DNA of 64,000 nucleotides from Apophysomyces variabilis (Eukaryota > Mucoromycota > Mucoromycetes > Mucorales > Mucoraceae), in the NCBI GenBank assembly GCA_002749535.1, contig MZZL01000403.1, positions 261,630 to 325,629 on the forward strand. Direction: 5' to 3'. The position numbers were made by a program, and so were the translations under genes. The notes below the pieces were generated by a model. That model was not told the origin of the DNA. It did no database searches and saw nothing but the letters and a program-made list of their open reading frames with translations. Of the stretch, positions 12,955-27,600 are shown in pieces (the first letter of the stretch is position 1; every line of letters begins with the position of its first letter).

Positions 12955-13534
12955 AACTCTTTTCCAATGGATACTGTTGGCCAGACAACCAAAAAGAAAA
13001 AAAATTTAATAGCAACGTTTTCGTCATCGCCAGCTGTTTTTATCCTCGTAGCGCCAGATGAACGGTCATCGATCGATCCAAAGCATGCTTGATCGGATGT
13101 AACGTTCGCTCTTTGCTAAGCTATCCTCTCCCCTTGACTTGGTACACATTGTCTCTCTCAGGGCGAGGTGAAACAAAAGATCGCTGGCTCGATCTTTCCC
13201 CTCATCTTTTTCCGTTGCTGCTCTTTCTTTTTCCACGTCGAGTATGATCGGTTCGGACCATGTACGGAAAATCGTGAAAAAAAAAGATTCAACGCAGAAT
13301 TCCCAATAGACAAACATCGAAATTAGATTTTCCCTTCCTTTTTCTTTATTGCTTTTGATTGTCTTTTGCACGTAATAGACTAATTTTTGGTATCCCTTGT
13401 TCAAAAAGCAATATATGCAAACGCAAGCATGGGTTGGACAGTTTCATTTGACCTTAACCATTGTTGTTGTGTTACCTGGATTTTTCAGGTTAGACTTGTT
13501 TTTTTGCTCCTGGCTTCTGTGTTTTACGATTGAC
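12955..13534. other. Intergenic interval
   Basis: The 580 bases between the Ser/Pro-rich gene and the MTH1 homologue contain no coding signal on either strand. It should hold the MTH1 promoter in its right part. Confidence 0.5.
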
Positions 13535-14417
13535 ATGACCATTACTATCGAAAGAAAGAAACCCTATACGCTTGTGTTGGCCCTTGATGAACCTAATCGA
13601 AAGGTATGAAGCTGAGAAACAGAAAGTTCATGCTCATTTGGCCATGACATTCAGCATTACCCTGTTTATTACAGATTCTCCTCGGCATGAAAAAACGCGG
13701 CTTCGGAGCGAACAAATTCAATGGTAGGAAGTGGTAGAGAGAAAAGGCAGTGTTCCGTAAACAAAGATCTTGGCTCATGCCATTTCTTTTAGGCTTTGGA
13801 GGAAAACTTGAACCAGGGGAAACTGTGGAACAAGCTGCTCACCGTGAACTACTGGTAAAACATAAAGAGAGAGGGAAGAAGAAAAAAGGAACTCGATAAG
13901 ACTTAATACTTTTACTTCATTAAAAAAAAAAGGAGGAATGCACCATTTACGCGAATGACCTGGAAAAAATGGGAATCAACCTTTTTACTTTCGAGAATGA
14001 TCCACTTGCTATGGAGGTCCATGTCTACAAGACCACATCCTTCGATGGAGTACCCACAGAGTGAGCAAAAGAAAAAAAAAGACCTTATAAAACAAGTGAA
14101 TTCCTTTAATGACCACTTCTATCCCTTGTCATATGTCTTTAGGACAGAAGAGATGCGACCACAATGGTTTTCCTATGATGATATCCCTTACGATCAGATG
14201 TGGGCTGATGACCGTTACTGGCTGCCCAAGTTGTTGAAGTCGGAACTGTTCTTGGGAGAATATCACTTTGCACAGGTAGCCTTAATCATTCATACAATCA
14301 AAGCTGGAAAGAGATACTCAAACACTTTCATAGGACCAGAAAACGATCCTTTCGGAAAGATTAACAACAGTCGTTGAAGTGCCAGACGAATTTGATCTGT
14401 CAAAACGTACACTTTAG
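13535..14417 (+). CDS. 8-oxo-dGTP diphosphatase, MTH1/NUDT1 type Nudix hydrolase
   Basis: Hydrolyses oxidised purine nucleoside triphosphates to monophosphates, cleansing the dNTP pool. Six exons give about 174 residues (human MTH1 has 156). Visible pieces: YTLVLALDEPN, then LLGMKKRGFGANKFNG, then FGGKLEPGETVEQAAHRELL, EECTIYANDLEK, MEVHVYKTTSFDGVPTE, EEMRPQWFSYDDIPYDQMW, DDRYWLPKLL, and a last exon DQKTILSERLTTVVEV. The substrate-pocket pair in WADD and the preceding Asn of KFNGFGGK match MTH1. The last exon is reached by splicing from HFAQ (about 14275) to the AG at 14332, which keeps the frame and alignment to MTH1; reading straight through would give a wrong tail. The Nudix box is complete except that the usual Gly of EExG is Thr (EECTI). 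Confidence 0.93.
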
Positions 14418-14539
14418 ATTCATGCATAGCAAAAGAAAAAGTGCCATTCTCTACCTATGCTATTCTTACAAACGAAAAAAAAAATAGATCGTATTATCTA
14501 AAGAACGCTGTTTTAAAGATTGTTTTTCATTTGAGCCTG

Positions 14540-14890
14540 AAAACGTGATGCTGCTTTAAATCATCGTTCCAGTAATCATTTGTCATAATGACGACAGCAA
14601 GCTTAATAGCGATTTTGAGCGTGTTGTTAGGTGCAAGCACTGTCGGATTGTCAGCGTTCTTGACCTTCCAGACTTGCAAACCACTACAATCAACAGTTTT
14701 TGAGTTGCTTCTAGCTTACCCTTAATGAAGGCAGAGGTTATAAAAGGGCTCAATGGGAATATATTAAAAGGTGATATCATGGATTGCATTCCACGTAGCG
14801 TTTCATCGAAGTAGCACTCGTTCTTCATTTCATTGTCAATCGTACTTAAACCCTTAAGGTATCGTGTGTAAGCTCCTCTTCCTTACTTAT
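14540..14890 (-). CDS. Possible small unrecognised gene
   Basis: Two adjacent minus-strand blocks have coding character. The right block (about 14700-14860) reads NEMKNECYFDETLRGMQSM then SPFNIFPLSPFITSAFIK; the left block (about 14535-14685) reads LQVWKVKNADNPTVLAPNN, then a hydrophobic helix and TNDYWNDDLKQHHVFRLK before a TGA. They are in different frames, with a GTAAGC..TTGTAG sequence between them that would be only 36 bases as an intron and does not by itself restore the frame. It could be a small gene downstream of MTH1 and convergent with it, or a relic. I do not recognise the product. Confidence 0.3.
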
Positions 14891-15106
14891 AGGCAAGCGG
14901 ATCTCATCGCTCCGTGCAGACTTCTCCCTCTCATTCCTTAACTTGGCAAGCAGAGCCAGTCTTCAATGAGACCAGTCACTAGCATTTAGTCATTGCTAAA
15001 TACAAACAATTCTTTGAACATATAAAAAGAAACTGAGAGACAGATATTTGATTTATAACGTCGGGCGCAGTGACATTTATATCGATAGTTAGCTTGTGAG
15101 CTATTG

Positions 15107-19511
<4,405 letters not shown>

Positions 19512-20900
19512 TATAAAGGTACAGAGCAAACAATTAGGTAAAGGGCAGACACAAACGCTCCTTGAAAGTTAGGCAAATAATTTAACCGATAAGCACCTGT
19601 CTTTTGTGCTGCCGGGAACTGCATAACAAATGGATGCCCACATCCTTTCGCTGTTTTGCGCTGATAAATTAAGCGCTCATTTACGGTGCAGTACGCTTTA
19701 GGTATGTATTATTTTACTCGAGTGGATTTGAACACATCGAGCTTCACACTACAGGAAGAAGGGTTCCAACGAAATCTCTCCACAATCTCTCTGGTCATAT
19801 AGACTCGTCTTCTGGAGAGAATCGTGTAGGTATATTAGAAGTTGGTTGGGGTACTTGACCCTTATCTTTGGTTTACTGATGATATTATCACAAATTTAGC
19901 TCATCGCAATAGCTGTCTTGTTTACACGATCCCTATTCTACGTGTAGCCTACATAAAGCATTTCATTCCATGCGAGTAATGGCACCCACACGCCAATATC
20001 AGCTCTTTCTGTTATAAATATTCGGAACTTCAATTGTAGTAATAAACATCCATGTATGCGCAAAAGTGCTGTAAACATTAGACATACTAAGTATCTTTGA
20101 ACAAGGATTTCGCGGACTCCATGAACGGTGGGTTGCAACCCGAGCCATTGAGTAGCGCTTGATACAAGCAAACAAACTTACAAGGCATTCATATTTTGTG
20201 TACCTGAATTGTAATTTTTATGTTCCTGTGAACCTTCAATAGCGAGCGGCCGAACGTGGGACGGCTTTTAAATTGGTAAGACAGTGAGGGGCCTATCAGC
20301 CAGCCCATGGTCTAATCCAAAGTTTAATGCTAGATATGGGCAATCTTCTACAGCTCAGTGCGGTAGGCATCTCCTCGAGTGTTGCAGGTAAGAGAAAAGC
20401 AGAGCTGTTACTGAAGTATTTCGGGGTTTACATTCGGAGTGCGCGTAGCAAGAGCCGATTGATGCTATTATATCCGTTTCTGTCAGTTATGGTATCAGAA
20501 GCTGTCAGGGCAATGTACCCAGTACCGGTTCTGGTCAATTGTATATACTGAGTCGTATTCAATGAAACAATATTGCCAAAAATCACAGATAGACTTATGG
20601 TAAAAACAAAAAAAACTGCCGTAATGCAAGAATGCCTACCCTTTTTGCTTTCGTTGGGATCCTGTAACAGCTGAAAGAAAAGACCGACCAAAACAGCTAA
20701 GCCATCTAGTGAGCATCTAGCTAGGTTGACAATAAACAAAGAAGTATAGCAAATGAATATAAAATTGGATATCATTTAACGAAATAAAAGAGGGAGGTTC
20801 TCCCCACACAAAAGAAAAATAGTACAGCCTTTTGGTTTTGAGCATTCTTCGATCGAGTAGCTTCTATATTTTCAAAACCCCGCTAGTCAATCATTACAGA
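19512..20900. other. Interval upstream of SMC5, relic-like
   Basis: Contains the SMC5 promoter (just above 19511) and then short open frames at 19938-20171 (minus), 20327-20551 (plus) and 20428-20775 (minus). None carries a recognisable motif. The block AELLLKYFGVYIRSARSK on the plus strand (about 20405-20455) has some coding texture and lies just upstream of the protein fragment at 20923. Confidence 0.35.
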
Positions 20901-20922
20901 TCCAACGTCACTGTTTATATCA

Positions 20923-21256
20923 CACAGGCAAGGGCATCTACGCGTATGTGGAATTTAACCACATGCGCTTTCCCCAGGTGCTGGAAGACCTGCCAAGCTT
21001 CTTCACGTTGGCAACTCTGAATAGCCTCTCAGCATTGACGGTCGATGAATCTCCCATCAATTCAGTGAGACCGTCGGAGTCACTATGGAAGGATGTATGC
21101 TGTGATCTTCCGTTTTTTATTGGTGGCGAATTTCGAAGAAATTCTCGAAACTATGCTGTCGTCTATATAAGCTGTCTAAAACAAGAAGATATCCTCAGAT
21201 CTTCTTTTCGCTCAGGACAACACAATGTCAAGAACACCTCGCGCCTCAAAGGATAA
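20923..21256 (+). pseudogene. C-terminal fragment of a lineage-specific protein
   Basis: After a CACAG acceptor-like site, the plus strand reads KGIYAYVEFNHMRFPQVLED and then LPSFFTLATLNSLSALTVDE, and stays open to 21256. This looks like the C-terminal end of a protein family that I associate with Mucorales genomes (hypothetical proteins ending in a segment rich in FP..L.DLPSF..L). That association is from memory and unverified. No N-terminal portion with coding character is attached, so I call it a fragment. A TATA-like TATATAAG at about 21171 and the start of the next ORF follow it directly. Confidence 0.35.
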
Positions 21257-22127
21257 TGAAAATGCGCCTAACCAGGGTCCTGCACAGGATCCCATTTTAT
21301 TTGCAACTCACATTAAAACTTCAAGCTCAACAACAGATGATCGAGCAACTTCGCTCGCAACAACTGAACACGAGCATCGCCGCTCAGGATTCTGCCCTTA
21401 CCCCATCGCTTGCCTACCAGACCTCACTACGACTGGACACCCCCAGGGGAACTGCTTCGCCGGCTACCCGACTTAGTAGCCGATTTGTTTTCCAACATGC
21501 TTGACGAGGACGTCAAACGTTACCTTATTGAATCGCACCCGCCTATGCAACAAGCACGATATCAACCTCCAATGCTGTTCCGATTGCTCATGCCCGGTTC
21601 AGTAAGTCTCAAAACCGAGAGGATATCACGCTCAAGAACATACTGTTGTATCCGATCAACAAGATATTAAATGAAGCTCAGTCACAATTGGTGCTCTAAA
21701 TCCAATTTTACCATAGTCTCACAGTATTCTTCCTGTTCTCTTTTGTCTTGACGTTTACACGCGCTACTTTCTCGACACTCATCGCCTATCGCACATATAA
21801 TATCAAATTTCAGCTATATTCCGCCGTCTCGATGTTCTAGCAATGCAGCTTCTGGATACATTATGCCTCGAACGTCTAGACCGTATACTCGCCATAGTCC
21901 GCGATGTACGCACCTTAGTCATTCACGCCAATGGTGTTGTAAATCATGCACATAACCCACTCGCATTAAAGGCTATTAATCCTTCTTTCATTACGTCTCC
22001 AATCAACTCAAGCACTTACACCATGCCTACGGATTCCTTTCAAGATCTCATCGCCCAACAATCTGCCACACAACGTACTCTTCGCGAAGCCCGCTCCTAT
22101 TTACGACGCAACTACAACAACCAGTAA
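21225..22127 (+). pseudogene. Frameshifted gag-like ORF of a putative retroelement
   Basis: The ATG at 21225 lies about 50 bases after a TATA-like sequence. The reading moves through three frames: SRTPRASKDNENAPNQGPAQ, then LTLKLQAQQQMIEQLRSQQL, then DLVADLFSNMLDEDVKRYLI, then DITLKNILLYPINKILNEAQ, and after a gap a 94-codon block (21843-22127) with LLDTLCLERLDRILAIVRDV and a C-terminal ARSYLRRNYNN. A coiled-coil start, a helical middle and a basic Arg/Asn tail resemble gag-like ORFs of DIRS or other fungal retroelements; this is inference by architecture only. The intron-like gap at 21690-21811 has a good acceptor but does not restore phase. No reverse transcriptase is seen nearby, so it is an isolated relic. 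Confidence 0.4.
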
Positions 22128-22176
22128 TCAGTTCCAACATGTCGAATTCTTCTCTTCCTCCTTTTTACCTTCCAGC

Positions 22177-22689
22177 ATGCGTCCAACAAAACGACAAAAA
22201 GTATCAACGAATGATCATTCCTTTGAAGAGCAATGGTGTTTGGACAGAGCTGATCACCTATCAATTAAAGAGTTCATCGAATTCTTTAAGTCTCAACCTC
22301 CAGCGCGCCAACACCGGTTTGACTACATTTTGAACAAGCATTTTTCGACAAAAAGCGCTCATAACACCAAGATAAAAATGGACTATAAATCTTGGCAGAC
22401 ATCGGCTGATTGTATGCGATACTGGGAATCACGATTGGATAAGCTCATCCTGCAGAAGTTGTCAATGGCAAGTTCGGAGCTCATGAATACTGCAACAAGC
22501 AAAAAGATCGAATCATTGCATGCAGCCGCGACAGCATCCAACGGCTCTTCCTCAAAATCTCGTATTACTGTCACCATTGCAACTAACGCAAACCATCTTG
22601 CTCCCGCCACAGCCAATGCATCACGAGGTAATGGCCTTTCATATGCGGATACTGGTCCATTTCATCCATTATGGCTTTTAGAAAACTAA
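22177..22689 (+). pseudogene. Unrecognised ORF truncated by a mariner relic
   Basis: The open frame has 170 codons, starting RPTKRQKVS (a nuclear-localisation-like basic patch), then IKEFIEFFKSQPPARQHRFD, SAHNTKIKMDYKSWQTSADC and an Ala/Ser/Thr-rich tail. From about codon 149 (near 22620) the sequence is simply the antisense of a mariner transposase, so the native C-terminus is lost and the final residues before TAA at 22687 are junk. It begins 50 bases after the gag-like ORF ends and may have belonged to the same element. No family recognised. Confidence 0.4.
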
Positions 22690-23624
22690 CATAATGTTCT
22701 GTAACTGCCCCTTTGCTTACATACCCCACGCCTTCTCCTCGCTTTCTCTTTTTATTGGGTGGAGGTCGAGGAAGTCTGAGACTGCATTAATCAGACCTTG
22801 GGCAGAAATCGCGCCTAAAATGGTGGCTGTTTTTGCTCGTGTTTTGCAGGAGAACCTTTCTTTGACCATGCCATACTACGCTTCAAATTAATATGAAACG
22901 CAGTCTCATCAAGAAAGACGCAGTTGGTCGTAAAATCCATGCCTGTTATTTCCCGTTTATAAATCCATTTCAGGCGTTCTTAAATCGTTTCCTCACTGTT
23001 CCGATCTATGGGTTGAAACCGAGCTTTTTTGAGAGACAAGTTGCATTCAATTTTTACAAAATCAAACAAAGTACTTTTGGATACTTTTAATTCTCTGAAC
23101 ACTTGCCTAAGGCGTTTCATCATATCATCCAAGACGACTGAAGGAATCTCATCAATGCACTTGGGAATAATTTTTTTTGCTGCTCAATAAGAATGAGTGG
23201 ACGACCAGTCTTTCTCCGTTTCTCGAAGATACTATCAGGATCCCTCTCGTACTGTTCACCCCCATTTTTGCGCTGTACGAACGTGAATCGCAAGACGTTT
23301 TGCAGCAGCAGCCGCGCTCAAACACTTCTCAAACAACAGCTTGAAGAATTTCACTTGGTCTTCGTCAGAAAACCGTGTATAATTCCGCTTCACTGATGTT
23401 TCCCATATAACAACATTATTACCAGGTTTTACCTCCTTTTCCACCTGCATTGCCTCAATCACTTTTTTGCTCTCCAGAGGCAGCTGAGCTAAATATTGTG
23501 TACGAGAGCTCACTGTTTCAAGACGAAACTGTTCCTCATCAACAAAATAATTCATTAGTTCAGGCATGCCATACTCATCGACGGCAGAACCTTTCCCGTT
23601 TTCAGACAAGAATTGAATGTCCAT
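22620..23624 (-). pseudogene. Degenerate IS630/Tc1-mariner transposase, 3' truncated
   Basis: Start ATG at 23624 (MDIQFLSENGKGSAVDEYG). The N-terminal 120 residues are open and include a helix-turn-helix reading KRLAIHVRTAQKWG. After that, frameshifts and stops interrupt, but the pieces can be followed: YERDPDSIFEKRRKTGRPL, then FLDETAFHINLKRSMAWSKK carrying the first catalytic Asp, then TRAKTATILGAISAQGLINA, and last EHYVSFLKAIMDEMD and MKGHYLVM near 22620-22720. The sequence breaks at VM just before the expected second catalytic Asp, and the third acidic residue is absent. It is therefore an inactive relic. A related N-terminus occurs twice near 49-50.8 kb. Confidence 0.8.
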
Positions 23625-23911
23625 TATAATGAATGTAGTTTTGTGTTTACTACGAAAAAGAGCAGAAAAGACAACCAATTGCGTAGACTTTTATATCCAC
23701 ATATGCCAAGGCTTGTACTACAAAACATTCTTCGTACAACATGAATTATGTTCTTGCCATTCGCTGCATTTTTTTTTTCACCAAGGCGAATTTACTTTCT
23801 GAAAAGAGTGTATCTTTTACCTAATTTGATAAAAATATCAAGTTAAGTGCATTCAGATAAGACCGCCTAAAACAGCCTATTACATAAAAAGCGCCATTTG
23901 TGGTTAGCATT

Positions 23912-24109
23912 CTATTGTTCTCCCCTTCCTGGAACAAAATGGGGGTCCAACGGTCTTTCAATAGCTTGTATTATAGCGCCGATCTCTTTCTTAGAGATGA
24001 CATTTGCAACGATGTGATCGAAGGTCGCCGTTGATTCCCGACAGCAGACTGTTTCCTGTTTACCTTTCTTTGTTGGCGACAACCGTGTATCCAGAAAGAA
24101 CAGTTTTAT
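23912..24109 (-). pseudogene. 66-codon 3' coding fragment of unknown protein
   Basis: An open minus-strand frame without an ATG, bounded by a TAA at 24110-24112 and ending in TAG at 23912. It reads LFFLDTRLSPTKKGKQETVC, then ATFDHIVANVISKKEIGAII, and ends RPLDPHFVPGRGEQ. The composition is convincingly protein-like and no other frame in the interval is. It could be a terminal exon or a mobile-element remnant; its setting next to the mariner relic favours the latter. Family unknown. Confidence 0.3.
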
Positions 24110-24635
24110 TTACACAGGGTGAATGCCATTTTTTTCTTTAATGGCAAGAACGAAATAAACCACCAATATATGACGTATTTATTGATCACAGCAGGATGGT
24201 TGCACGCCAATGTAGAGATGCATTTTGTTTAACATATGTGTATCAGAGACAGAAAGAGGAAGAGCGAAAGAGAATGGAAAGGAAGAGAGTTTATCACTGG
24301 CCATGAGCCCCGCAGGTAGACTTAAATAGTTGCAGAGAGGAAAAAAAGGCATGTCACACGACAGGGCCTATTTTGATTGAAACAGTGGGTGACTGAAAAG
24401 CCTTCATCCTTTCTTTTTTCCTATCATCCGCTTTAATACCCAATTTCTTGTGCTCTCTTTTGCTTTCCTTTTGTTTACATTGAAGGATCTGCGGGAAATC
24501 CAACATTGTTAAGAATACCGAGTGCTCAATACCCATACCCTCTCTTTTCTTTTTCTCATTCTCTTTAAAAAGGAGGCGTACTTTACGCTTCTTAGCCCTA
24601 TTTATTCTATTTTTCTTTTTACAAATTTTACAACA
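24110..24635. promoter_or_regulatory. Upstream region of the Ca2+-ATPase gene
   Basis: This 0.5 kb holds no coding signal. The last 100 bases before the ATG at 24636 are pyrimidine-rich (many T and C runs from 24520 to 24625), the usual texture of fungal 5' leaders. No TATA box is obvious. Confidence 0.4.
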
Positions 24636-27600
24636 ATGCCGCCTTACCTTAGTGACAATGCCCCTCTTCTGGCCTGTGACGGCCTCCAAAAAGAATTCTC
24701 TGTCACACATGAACAGCTTGGCAAGCTTGTAGACGCCAACAAATGCCCTTCATTTCTTGCTGATCTAGGTGGAACACGCGGTATCTGTCAGGCATTAGAG
24801 GTCGATCCTACGGTAGGATTATCTCCAGATGAATCATTCGACCCTTCCTATGGTATCGCCCCTCGCACAACAGAACCCTTTGCAGAAAGAAAAGCATTAT
24901 TTGGCATAAATCAACTTCCCGTCACCCCTTCGAAATCCATCTGGACACTGGTTTGGGCAGCTTACAACGATCAGACCCTCATTATGCTGACTATTGCATC
25001 AATCATATCACTGATTGTTGGTATTTGGGAAGATAATTCGAATAACCACCCTGCCGATGAGCCGAAAGTCGGATGGTAGGTTCTTTTCTATCTTTTTCTT
25101 TTTCTGAGAGATAAAAAAAAATCTCGCAAGTTTCTTGACTAACCATTTGTGTCACACAATGTCAGGGTGGACGGGGTTGCAATCATTGGCGCTGTTGCCG
25201 TGGTCGTCGTAACCAGTAAATAGCCAGGTCTCTTTCTCTTCCTTCCCTTTAAACTAAAAGGAAGTTCGTTTTCCATAGACGCTATTAACGACTATGAAAA
25301 AGAGAAGCAATTCCGTAAGCTAAATGCTAAGAAAGAAGACCGTCCAGTGAAGGTACAGGAAGATTTTAAAAAAAATGGAGCGGAGAACAATGCCATGGAG
25401 CTTATTTTTCCATTTCTCTAGGTATTGCGTCGGGGAATTGCGCAGCGTATTCGCGCCCAAGAATTGGTAGTTGGTGATATCATGTTCATCGAGCCCGGCG
25501 ATATTCTCACGGCTGACTGTATTTACATTGAAGGGTAATACCCTGCTACAACCCTAATTATGCTTTTTGATCAATTTCTCTTTGTTTGATTTCATTCTCA
25601 GTCATAATTTGCGGTGTGATGAATCTACTACGACTGGCGAATCCAGACCGGTCAAAAAAAGTACAGATACACGGGGCGACTGTATAATCTTCAGCGGATC
25701 CAAAGTTCTCCATGGGATGGCAAAGGTACCGAAGCAGAGGGGAAAAGGGTTTCCCTTATAAACACAAGAACTGCGGACTTAACACCTTTTTGTCCTTGCC
25801 AGGTGCTTGTGATCGCTGTCGGACACAACTCCTTTTATGGTCGGACGATGATGGTATCAATCATGCAATTTTTTTTGAATCAGTATTGGAAATAACCATC
25901 TGTCAAATGCTAGCTCATGCGCTCCTCCTCCGAAGAATCCACCCCGCTACAATTGAAGTTAAACACACTAGCTGACCAGATCGCCAAATTCGGTTTTATC
26001 GCAGCAGGATTGATGTTTGGGTAAGCCATAATCCAATACAGAGCTTTATAATAACGCTAACATCCTATTTTCTACTGTATACTCAAAGTGTTTTACTGCT
26101 AAAACTGATTATCTTGAGTATATTTTCCAATCATTGGCTTCCTGCTGGCGAGCTGTTGAACCAATTGGTAGGCATGGTAATCCAAGCGATCACTGTCATC
26201 GTAGTAGCTGTAAGTGTCATCGCCTTTATTTTGGACTGATATTTTAGTAACTTTGCATGCACTAGGTACCTGAAGGATTGCCGATGGCTGTGACACTCGC
26301 GTTAGCTTTTGCGACAACAGAGATGCTAAAGGACAATAATTTAGTACGTCATTTATCAGCATGGTATGTCAGTTATACAGGGTTGGTACTATAGTAACGT
26401 ACTTGTTCTCTAGTGAAACCATGGGTAACGCCACTGCCGTGTGCTCTGACAAGACCGGGACCTTAACGGAAAACAAGATGACCGTAGTTAGAGCTATCGT
26501 GGCTGGTAACGAACTTTGCCGGCTTTCAAATCTTCAAAGCTGGAGACATCAAGTCTGTCAACCTGCACTTGAGCTCCTAGCAGAGGGTATCTCCGTTAAT
26601 TCTACAGCTTTCGAAGGCAAGGATGCTGATGGGAAAACGGCGTTTGTTGGATCCTCAACTGAATGCACATTGCTCGAATTCACTCAAAAGCTCGGGTACT
26701 CCTATCGACACATCAGGTAATTTATTGTTTGCTTGCCTGTATTTCAATATCTCTTGACGGCTAATGAGAACTATTGCGTCTCCTCCCTTGCTCTAATAAA
26801 AAACAAAAAAGATCGGCAAGCAGAATTACGGACGTGTATCCTTTCAGCTCAATCGTTAAGAGTATGACCACAATCATCTCCATCAACGATGGAAACGCCA
26901 ATTCACCAGAGAAGTCACAGTATCGTGTACATAGCAAAGGTAAATGAAACCATCCTCAGCAAACCCAGCGCGGGAGATGAAGACAAGCAAGAGTGCTGAC
27001 AACGTTGGATTTGAAGGTGCTGCCGAGACGATGATAAGGAACTGTACCCATTATATCAATTCTGAAGGAAAAGTAGAACGATTGGATGATGAGAGCAGAC
27101 GTCGATTCGATGCAATCATTACCGAGTATGCTGAAAAAGCATTGAGGCCACTTGCAATTGCTTACCGTGACGTTGACGATGAGAATTATGATCGATTTGA
27201 TCTTGACAATGCACCACTGCACGATCTTGTGTTACTTGCCATTGTTGGCATCCAAGATCAGCTGCGTCCTGGTGTCATCGAATCTGTGCAGGCATTTCGT
27301 CGAGCTGGTATCTTTGTTCGCATGGTAACATAATGAATACCCTATCTGTCATCTTCTTCTTGTGTCCGTTATCCTCATGCAATTTTACGTTTGACTCTTA
27401 GATTACTGGGGATAATTTAGAAACTTCAAAAGCCATTGCCAAGGAATGTGGTATTTTAACAGCGGGCGGTGTTGCTATGACGGGCCCCGAGTTTAGAGCC
27501 TTGAGTGTTTCAGAGCAATTCAAGGTCATCCCAAGGTTACAGGTCCTTGCACGTTCCTCACCCATGGATAAGGTACATACAAAGATAATGGAATAGTGAC

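Noticed and set aside
19700..19760. tRNA-like T-loop (TTCAAATCCAC on the minus strand)
   Set aside because: No matching D-arm, anticodon arm or acceptor stem could be folded around it.
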